This document shows positions 1 to 5,325 of a stretch of DNA of 11,818 nucleotides, in pieces (position 1 is the first letter of the stretch; every line of letters starts with the position of its first letter). The stretch is taken from positions 1 to 11,818 of the forward strand of contig JALNXE010000122.1 of the NCBI GenBank assembly GCA_023230525.1, given 5' to 3'. Under the pieces are notes generated by a model that was not told the DNA's origin, searched no databases, and saw only the letters and a list, made by a program, of their open reading frames with translations. The position numbers and the translations under genes are program-made. This DNA comes from Desulfobulbaceae bacterium (GTDB taxonomy: Bacteria; Desulfobacterota; Desulfobulbia; Desulfobulbales; SURF-16).

Positions 1-1
1 G

Positions 2-1066
2 GATGAGTCCCTGGGGGTCGGGCTCGCCTTTTCCAGGCTGGGCAGCTTCACCGACGGCAAAACCATCGACTTTCTCATTTCCCATATCCATAACCGCAAT
101 CCGACCATCCGCAAAATCGTCCATGAACAGCTGATCAAGGCAGGCGAAATTGCCCTGCCGCGGCTGGCCAAGGCTCTGACCACCGGCGACAGGGATGAAA
201 AAATCATGGCCGCCAACATCATCGGCCTCATCAAACATAAAAACGGGGCCAACATCATCACCGATCTGCTCGACTCCCGGGACGCGCTTGACGTCAACCT
301 GAGATTTGCCGCCTATGAGGCCCTTGGCCGCATTCCCTCCATGCGCAGCATCGTCGGCCTCACCGACGGACTGGCGGAAAGCGACGAGATGATCCTCATC
401 GCCGTGATCACCGGGCTCAACGAGATATACAATCCCGGGGTGGCCAAGGCCCTGGTCGCGGCATTACAAAAAGATGCCGGACAGCGGGCCAGAATTCTGT
501 CCGCCCTGGTTGCCGCCAGGGCCGGTAAACTGTTTACCGCCGTTTTTCAGGATGGCGGATATCTTGATGAGCTGCTGGCCATTCTGGTCTCAAGTCACAA
601 CCAGGAGTCCATTGCCTTGTGCAAAGAGCTGCTGTCATCCATGGCCGATGGCAAGGCCGCGGAGCTGCTGAAAAAACTGGAGACCGGAAATCAACCCTCG
701 GGCGGCAGATCCATTCTGGCGGCCGACGATTCCAAGGCCATGCTCTTTTTCTATACCTCGGCCCTGGCCGGCATGGATGTCCGCCTGACCACCGTAGAGG
801 ACGGACAACAGGCCTTTAATCGGCTCAAATCCGGCGAGCGGGTCGATCTGCTGGTCACGGACCTCAACATGCCGAACATGGACGGGGTTGAACTGGTGAA
901 GGAAGTCCGCAACACCCTGAAACTGGATATCCCTATCCTCATGGCCAGCACCGAGTCGGAGAAATCACAGACAGAGCTGGCGCGCCAGGCCGGGGTTTCC
1001 GATTTTATCACCAAACCGTTTTCCAAAGAGCAGTTTATTAAAAAGGTTACCGCCCTCTTCCGGTGA
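2..1066 (+). CDS. HEAT-repeat protein with C-terminal response-regulator receiver domain (5' partial)
   Basis: The frame is open from base 2, so the start lies outside the window; 354 residues are visible. About the first 230 form paired amphipathic helices of HEAT/PBS-lyase type (for example FLISHIHNRNPTIRKIVHEQ and the segments that follow), usually a protein-binding scaffold. A glycine/serine linker leads to a receiver domain from about residue 238 to the end. It has the acidic pair D242/D243, the phosphoacceptor D287 in LLVTDLNMPNMDG, S316 at the strand-4 Ser/Thr position and K338 in FITKPF, so it should be phosphorylatable. No output domain follows. I infer a scaffold whose binding is switched by phosphorylation; the partner kinase is not visible here. 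An internal ATG at 206 is not the true start, because homologous-looking HEAT sequence continues upstream of it. The next gene starts 7 bases after the stop. Domain calls are fairly sure, the role is not. Confidence 0.85.
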   Translation, partial: DESLGVGLAFSRLGSFTDGKTIDFLISHIHNRNPTIRKIVHEQLIKAGEIALPRLAKALTTGDRDEKIMAANIIGLIKHKNGANIITDLLDSRDALDVNLRFAAYEALGRIPSMRSIVGLTDGLAESDEMILIAVITGLNEIYNPGVAKALVAALQKDAGQRARILSALVAARAGKLFTAVFQDGGYLDELLAILVSSHNQESIALCKELLSSMADGKAAELLKKLETGNQPSGGRSILAADDSKAMLFFYTSALAGMDVRLTTVEDGQQAFNRLKSGERVDLLVTDLNMPNMDGVELVKEVRNTLKLDIPILMASTESEKSQTELARQAGVSDFITKPFSKEQFIKKVTALFR

Positions 1067-1073
1067 TGCGGCC

Positions 1074-1550
1074 ATGACGACGACCTCTGACCTCTGCCCC
1101 TGCGGCTCCGGCCAATCCTTTGCCGCCTGCTGCCAGCCCCTGCTTGCCGGCCACCGCTCCCCCGGCTCGGCAACAGAACTCATGCGCTCGCGCTATAGCG
1201 CATACGTGGTCCGGGACGCGGCCTATATCCTCAGGACATGGCACCCGTCAACCAGGCCGGCACGCCTTGATCCGCACACCATTCCCGCCTGGAGCGGACT
1301 TACGATCATCGGGGCGGAGACGATGGATGACCCAGGCCGCGCCACTGTCGAATTCAAGGCCGAGGCAACCACCGCGGGCAGCATGCTGCTGCTGCACGAG
1401 AAAAGCCGTTTTGTCCGGGAAAAGGGCCAGTGGCTCTATGTTGACGGAGAGGTCAGACAATCCGCGGACCAGGCAGCGGCCAAACCCGGCAGGAATTCAC
1501 CGTGCCCCTGCGGCAGCGGCAGGAAATTTAAAAAATGCTGCGGCCCGTAA
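1074..1550 (+). CDS. ychJ: YchJ-family protein with N- and C-terminal SEC-C motifs
   Basis: 158 residues, close to the roughly 150 of E. coli YchJ. It carries two SEC-C zinc-binding motifs: CPCGSG...CC at the N terminus (C8, C10, C19, C20) and CPCGSGRKFKKCC at the C terminus (C144, C146, C155, C156). Between them is the NTF2-like YchJ middle domain with LMRSRYSAYV and the tryptophan-containing strand near WLYVDGEV. SEC-C motifs bind zinc and in SecA contact SecB and ribosomes; the role of YchJ itself is not established. The start lies 7 bases after the HEAT-receiver stop, and I see no strong Shine-Dalgarno sequence, which suggests translational coupling. The metallophosphoesterase gene starts 43 bases downstream, so these three genes may form one transcript. 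Family assignment is confident. Confidence 0.92.
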   Translation: MTTTSDLCPCGSGQSFAACCQPLLAGHRSPGSATELMRSRYSAYVVRDAAYILRTWHPSTRPARLDPHTIPAWSGLTIIGAETMDDPGRATVEFKAEATTAGSMLLLHEKSRFVREKGQWLYVDGEVRQSADQAAAKPGRNSPCPCGSGRKFKKCCGP

Positions 1551-1593
1551 TCGCCCCGGCAACCTGTCCCGGCCATCCCCAGCGCGAGAGAAC

Positions 1594-2742
1594 ATGATCC
1601 TTTTCCTTACCCTTGCCATTTCCATTTACACCGCCATGCACTGCCTGGTTTTCTGGGGTATCCATCCCCTGCTGGCCGGCCATCGTTATGCTGCCCTTGC
1701 CGTCCTGCTGTGGATGCTTTTGATGATCATCGCCCCGATGGGAGTGCGGCTGCTGGAAACAGGGGGCAGCCCCCAAGCTGCCCGCCTGCTGGCCCTGACC
1801 GGTTACACCTGGATGGGGCTGGTTTTTATCGCCTTCTGCATATTTACGGTCATCGGCCTGGCCGAGCTGCTGCTGCGCCTGCCGCCTTTTCTCAATGCCG
1901 CCCTGCCCCGCCTGCCGCCGCATGGGCCGCTCATTGCCGCGGCCGTGCTCCTCTTCACCCTGGCCACCGGTATCTATGGCTACGTTGCCGCAAAAAATAT
2001 CCGCGTGGAAAAGGTTCCCATCTACACGGACAAGCTGCCCGCCGGCACAGAGTCCCTGCGGGTCGTGCAAATCTCGGATCTCCATCTCGGCCTGCTCAAC
2101 CGCGGGGTGTTTCTTGCCCCGGTCATCAGCCGGCTCAAAGAACTTAAACCCGATCTGCTGGTCGCCACCGGTGACGTGGTTGATGCCCAGCTTAACTGTC
2201 TGGATGATTTGTGCGCCATGTGGCAGGAGATTGACCCGCCACTCGGCAAATTTGCCGTTACCGGCAACCACGAGGTGTATGCCGGCCTCAAACAGAGCAT
2301 CGATTTTTTACAGCGTTGCGGTTTCGTCATGCTGCGCAATACCGGCTTAAGCGTGGGCGGCATGGTGAGACTGATCGGCATAGACGATGAACAGCTCTGG
2401 GACCATACGGTGCATGAAACCGCCATTCTGCAGGCCCAGCAATCCGGCCTGTTCACCATTTTTCTCAAGCATCGCCCCACTGTCAGTGCGGATGACGCGC
2501 AATATTTCGATCTGCAACTCTCCGGCCATGCCCACCGGGGCCAGATATTCCCCTTTAATTTCGTGACCGGTCTCAGGTATCCCATGCAGGACGGGCTCTA
2601 TCGCCTGGCAGCCGGCTCCCGGCTGTACACCAGCAGGGGCACCGGCACCTGGGGACCGCCCATGCGGGTCCTGTCCCCCCCGGAAATCACCGTTTTTGAC
2701 ATCGGCCGCGGCAAACCCGGCAGCTCAAACCAGGTTCCCTGA
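1594..2742 (+). CDS. Membrane-anchored calcineurin-like metallophosphoesterase (YkuE/YaeI type)
   Basis: 382 residues. The N-terminal 135 residues hold four hydrophobic segments (about 2-21, 34-52, 70-95 and 112-133) that should anchor it in the inner membrane. The rest is a metallophosphoesterase with the full set of metal ligands: D162 and H164 in SDLHLG, D194 in ATGDVVD, N225 and H226 in GNHE, H293 in FLKHRP, and H312/H314 in GHAHRGQ. Such enzymes hydrolyse phosphate esters with two metal ions; YaeI and YkuE relatives act on lipid-linked phosphates (YaeI on UDP-diacylglucosamine), but the substrate here cannot be read from sequence. The frame stays open upstream to 1120, but that part overlaps ychJ and does not look like protein, so I chose the ATG at 1594, preceded by a weak GAGAG. 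It is the last gene before a 208-base gap. Confidence 0.9.
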   Translation: MILFLTLAISIYTAMHCLVFWGIHPLLAGHRYAALAVLLWMLLMIIAPMGVRLLETGGSPQAARLLALTGYTWMGLVFIAFCIFTVIGLAELLLRLPPFLNAALPRLPPHGPLIAAAVLLFTLATGIYGYVAAKNIRVEKVPIYTDKLPAGTESLRVVQISDLHLGLLNRGVFLAPVISRLKELKPDLLVATGDVVDAQLNCLDDLCAMWQEIDPPLGKFAVTGNHEVYAGLKQSIDFLQRCGFVMLRNTGLSVGGMVRLIGIDDEQLWDHTVHETAILQAQQSGLFTIFLKHRPTVSADDAQYFDLQLSGHAHRGQIFPFNFVTGLRYPMQDGLYRLAAGSRLYTSRGTGTWGPPMRVLSPPEITVFDIGRGKPGSSNQVP

Positions 2743-2813
2743 CAAAGCGCGAAAACCTTCTTCTCCCGCCGGAAGAAGAAAACAAAAGCCTGTGGCATGA
2801 AAGAATTTTTGCA

Positions 2814-2880
2814 GGTAAAGTAAACCATTGTCTCCGGCTGAAAACGACGCGCAGGGCTTTGGCGGAAAGTAAGCCGTTGT
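2814..2880 (+). repeat. Two imperfect direct repeats upstream of yceH
   Basis: GGTAAAGTAAACCATTGT (2814-2831) and GGAAAGTAAGCCGTTGT (2864-2880) share the core AAAGTAA-CC-TTGT with a one-base gap and two or three substitutions. Their starts are 50 bases apart, close to five helical turns. Each also has short GG...CC ends around AAAGTAA. They lie in the otherwise gene-free stretch 2743-2950. They could be a paired regulator site or the remains of a duplicated element; nothing in the window names the binding protein. Confidence 0.5.
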
Positions 2881-2901
2881 AAAAAAATACCGTCCGCCGC
2901 G

Positions 2902-2931
2902 CCCATTGCCGCAGAAAGGCAAAGCCATGGG
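2902..2931 (+). promoter_or_regulatory. Possible leader hairpin before yceH
   Basis: CCCAT (2902-2906) can pair with ATGGG (2927-2931), and TGCC (2907-2910) with GGCA (2918-2921), leaving a 7-base loop and a 5-base bulge on the 3' side. It ends 8 bases before the yceH Shine-Dalgarno sequence, so it could affect translation. There is no T run, so it is not an intrinsic terminator. No known riboswitch consensus was recognised. Confidence 0.25.
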
Positions 2932-2938
2932 GACCGGC

Positions 2939-2944
2939 AAGGAG
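2939..2944 (+). promoter_or_regulatory. Ribosome binding site that fixes the yceH start
   Basis: AAGGAG lies 6 bases before the ATG at 2951. This favours that codon over the in-frame ATGs at 2906 and 2927, which have no such site and would add 15 or 8 residues absent from the family. Confidence 0.8.
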
Positions 2945-2950
2945 AATAAT

Positions 2951-3601
2951 ATGGAAGAACTGCTGGACGATGTGGAAGTCAGGGTACTGGGCTGCCTGAT
3001 GGAAAAGGAGATGGCAACCCCTGAATATTACCCGCTCTCCCTCAATGCCCTGGTCAATGCCTGCAACCAGAAATCAAACCGTGAGCCGGTGGTCAACTTT
3101 GATGAGGCCACCGTCATCCGGGCCCTCGACAGCCTGAAGGAAAAACGGCTTGCCCTGCGGAGCGAGGCATCCCGGGTGACCAAATATGAAGAGAACTTCG
3201 TCAGCTTAAACAATCTTCTGCATAAAGAGGCGGCGCTCATCTGCCTGCTGCTGCTGCGCGGCCCCCAGACATCCGGCGAACTGCGGGGAAGAACGGAACG
3301 CCTTTATAAATTCAATGACATTGCGGAGGTGGAGGCAAAGCTCGATGATCTCAGTGAAATGGGCCTGGTGACCAGGCTGGCCAAACAGCCGGGCCGCAAG
3401 GAATGCCGGTTCATGCATCTGCTCTCAGGCGAGCCCCAGGCAACCCAGTCCGGCGGGCAGCCAGAACCCGCCCCTGCCCCGCAGAAGAGGCAGGATGACA
3501 ATGGCCGCCTGGAGAAACTGGAGCAGGAAGTCATCCTGCTCCGGCAGGAACTGCAGGAACTCAAAGAGGCCTTCCTTACCTTGCAGAAACAGCTTGAATA
3601 G
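2951..3601 (+). CDS. yceH: YceH-family protein (DUF480, UPF0502)
   Basis: 216 residues, against 215 for E. coli YceH. Family signatures run in order: EVRVLGCLMEKE, TPEYYPLSLNALVNACNQKS, NREPVV, RVTKYEENF, LLLRGPQTSGELRGR, YKFNDIAEVEAKLDDL, LAKQPGRKECRFMHLLSGE. The fold is a pair of winged-helix domains (about residues 1-165), then a Pro/Ala/Gln-rich linker (about 167-184) and a C-terminal coiled coil of about 30 residues with leucine heptads (LEKLEQEVILLRQELQEL). The biochemical role is not established; winged helices suggest nucleic-acid or protein binding. It follows a 208-base gap with repeats and a hairpin, so it may have its own promoter, though I found no convincing -35/-10 pair. The gene converges on the nitroreductase across a 51-base gap in which I see no terminator. 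Confidence 0.93.
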   Translation: MEELLDDVEVRVLGCLMEKEMATPEYYPLSLNALVNACNQKSNREPVVNFDEATVIRALDSLKEKRLALRSEASRVTKYEENFVSLNNLLHKEAALICLLLLRGPQTSGELRGRTERLYKFNDIAEVEAKLDDLSEMGLVTRLAKQPGRKECRFMHLLSGEPQATQSGGQPEPAPAPQKRQDDNGRLEKLEQEVILLRQELQELKEAFLTLQKQLE

Positions 3602-3652
3602 GGAAATCATCCGGGAAAACAGCGGCACCTCCGGCAGGAGACAGGCAAGGCC

Positions 3653-4201
3653 TCAGCGGCAGAAACGCTCATAATGGGTGAAGTCCGCCGCCTCTTTGCG
3701 CTTGGGCGCAGCAGGTTCGTGGTCAGGATAGCCCAGGGGGATCATGGTCACCACCTCATATCCGGCAGGCACGGCAAGTATGTCCTTGACCCTGTCGTGG
3801 TCAAAGGCCCCGGCAATAACCGTACCGAGGCCGAGGCTGTGGGCGGCGAGACAGAGATTCTGGGTGGCGAGCCCCAGATCATACAGGAACCACTCGCTGA
3901 ACCGGGTCAACCTTTCACCCTTGTAGTGGCCGGATTTCTTCATGGCCGCCCCCAGCACCAGCACCACCGGCGCAGCGGCCACGGCCGGGCTCGCCGGGTT
4001 CCTGGGCCGCAAGGCGTCATAAAGCTGCTCCCTGGTTTGCCGGTCGCGGACCACAAAGACCTCCCAGCACTGGGAGTTGCCCCAGGAGGGGGCCCAGCGC
4101 ACCGCCTCGAGAAGCTGCGCCACCTGCTCACCGGTGACATCCTGGTCCGTAAACCTGCGGATACTTCTTCGCCCCCTGATTGCCTCCATCACATCCATCA
4201 T
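3653..4201 (-). CDS. Nitroreductase family protein (FMN-dependent)
   Basis: 182 residues, in the usual range for short single-domain nitroreductases. The N-terminal FMN-phosphate motif RGRRSIRRF (residues 9-17) is clear, followed by RWAPSWGNSQCW (35-46), LGLGTVIAGAFD (about 123-134), the IPLGYPD strand (154-160) and the terminal PKRKE...YERF typical of the family. These enzymes reduce nitro compounds, quinones or flavins with NAD(P)H as soluble dimers; the physiological substrate cannot be told. There are two tandem ATGs: GGAG at 4206-4209 lies 4 bases from the first (4201) and 7 from the second (4198), so the protein may really start at the second methionine. It lies downstream of the hemB terminator on the same strand and so probably has its own promoter or relies on read-through. 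Confidence 0.9.
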   Translation of the reverse strand: MMDVMEAIRGRRSIRRFTDQDVTGEQVAQLLEAVRWAPSWGNSQCWEVFVVRDRQTREQLYDALRPRNPASPAVAAAPVVLVLGAAMKKSGHYKGERLTRFSEWFLYDLGLATQNLCLAAHSLGLGTVIAGAFDHDRVKDILAVPAGYEVVTMIPLGYPDHEPAAPKRKEAADFTHYERFCR

Positions 4202-4243
4202 CCGTCTCCATGGTCAGCATAACCTGCGGCCAATCCCTGCCAT

Positions 4244-4288
4244 AAAAAAAGCCGGACTGGCAGCTTTTGTCAAGCAGCCCTGTCCGGC
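4244..4288 (-). terminator. Rho-independent terminator after hemB
   Basis: On the - strand a 7-base arm GCCGGAC (4288-4282) pairs perfectly with GTCCGGC (4257-4251). Inside, GGCTGCTT and AAGCTGCC add 7 of 8 pairs around a 5-base GACAA-type loop, and seven T residues (4250-4244) follow at once. It begins 22 bases after the hemB stop, so it should end the long - strand transcript and separate it from the nitroreductase gene. The + strand side carries only a broken T-rich tail. Confidence 0.88.
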
Positions 4289-4309
4289 CTCTTCTTTTAA
4301 GGGGCACTG

Positions 4310-5284
4310 TCAGCCGTTCAGCATCCGGGCCATCTCCTTTGCCCCGTAGGTGATAATGATGTCAGCCCCGGCCCGGTGGATGGCAAGGAGGGTTTCGGCC
4401 ATCACCCGGTCCGCGTCAATCCAGCCGCGCTCCCCGGCGGCCTTGATCATGGCATACTCACCGCTCACGTGATAGGCGGCAATGGGCAGGTCGAATTCAT
4501 CCCGCAGGCTTTTGATGATATCCAGGTAGGCAACCGCCGGTTTGACCATCAGGATGTCCGCGCCCTCATCCACATCCAGGGTGGCCTCCCGCAGGGCCTC
4601 GCGGGCATTGGCCGGGTCCATCTGATACCCCTGGCGGTCGCCCTCCTGGGGGGCGCATTCCGCCGCGTCCCGGAAAGGCCCGTAAAAGGCGGAGGCGTAT
4701 TTGACCGCATAGGACATGATGGGCACCATGTCAAAACCGTTCTCATCAAGCATGCCCCGGATTTCCGCCACCCGGCCGTCCATCATATCAGAAGGCGCGA
4801 CGATATCAGCCCCGGCCTTGGCATGGGACAGGGCCACCTGCCCCAGAATCTCCAGGGTTGCATCATTGTCCACCTGCTTGTTGATCAGCACGCCGCAATG
4901 GCCATGACTGGTATATTCACAGAGACAGACATCGGTAGTCACCATCAACTCCGGGGCCTTGTTTTTCAGCTCCTTGATGCCCCTCTGAATAATCCCGTCT
5001 TTGGCATGGGCACCTGAGCCCACCGGGTCTTTTTTCTCGGGAAGGCCGAACAGAATCACATGGTTCAGCCCCAGCCCCATCAGCTCTTTGGCCTCTTTGC
5101 CGAGCTGATCCACGGACATGCGGAAAACACCGGGCATGGAGGATATCTCCTCTTTCACGCCCTTGCCGGGCATAATAAAAAGAGGATAAATGAACTGCTC
5201 GGGCGACAGGCGGGTTTCGCGGATCAGAGAACGCAACTGGGCATTGCGCCGGAATCGGCGGGGACGGTAATCAGGAAAGACCAT
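4310..5284 (-). CDS. hemB: Porphobilinogen synthase (delta-aminolevulinic acid dehydratase)
   Basis: 324 residues, the same length as the E. coli enzyme. It joins two 5-aminolevulinate molecules into porphobilinogen, the second common step of tetrapyrrole (haem, sirohaem, cobalamin) synthesis, as a cytosolic homo-octamer. The catalytic Schiff-base lysines are K195 in SYAVKYASAFYGPF and K248 in ILMVKPA. The active-site metal motif DVCLCEYTSHGHC has C120, C122 and C130, so this is the zinc-dependent type rather than the Asp-rich magnesium type. The start at 5284 has GGAGG 8 bases upstream. It lies 41 bases after the ClpX-like gene and before a strong terminator, so it is probably the last gene of that transcript. 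A sulfate reducer needs sirohaem for dissimilatory sulfite reductase and haem for cytochromes, so the enzyme fits the inferred host. Confidence 0.98.
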   Translation of the reverse strand: MVFPDYRPRRFRRNAQLRSLIRETRLSPEQFIYPLFIMPGKGVKEEISSMPGVFRMSVDQLGKEAKELMGLGLNHVILFGLPEKKDPVGSGAHAKDGIIQRGIKELKNKAPELMVTTDVCLCEYTSHGHCGVLINKQVDNDATLEILGQVALSHAKAGADIVAPSDMMDGRVAEIRGMLDENGFDMVPIMSYAVKYASAFYGPFRDAAECAPQEGDRQGYQMDPANAREALREATLDVDEGADILMVKPAVAYLDIIKSLRDEFDLPIAAYHVSGEYAMIKAAGERGWIDADRVMAETLLAIHRAGADIIITYGAKEMARMLNG

Positions 5285-5292
5285 TTACATTT

Positions 5293-5297
5293 CCTCC
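5293..5297 (-). promoter_or_regulatory. hemB ribosome binding site
   Basis: GGAGG on the - strand, 8 bases before the hemB ATG, within the short T-rich gap after the ClpX-like gene. It is the strongest Shine-Dalgarno sequence on this strand, giving hemB independent initiation even if it is cotranscribed. Confidence 0.75.
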
Positions 5298-5325
5298 AGG
5301 GAAAAAAATCTAAATTTTAAAAAAC

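Noticed and set aside
1120..1593. Upstream extension of the metallophosphoesterase frame
   Set aside because: It overlaps ychJ in another frame, is Pro/Arg/Ala-rich noise, and the protein has a normal hydrophobic start at 1594.
2757..2778. Hairpin CTTCTTC/GAAGAAG after the metallophosphoesterase gene as a terminator
   Set aside because: No T run follows on the + strand and the loop is 8 bases; too weak to call.
2797..2823. Eight-codon leader peptide (MKEFLQVK) before yceH
   Set aside because: No ribosome binding site, no run of regulatory codons, and its stop falls inside one of the direct repeats; chance is enough.
2901..2944. GGCAAAGCC...GGGGACC reminiscent of a c-di-GMP-I riboswitch
   Set aside because: The two conserved blocks are only two bases apart, with no intervening stem, and the second aptamer helix with its tetraloop receptor is missing.
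4376..5017. Open frame of 213 codons antisense to hemB
   Set aside because: Codon-bias shadow of hemB; no recognisable motif. The similar long frames opposite ntrX (7579-8313, 7712-8500) and opposite the nitroreductase (3674-4222) were dropped for the same reason.
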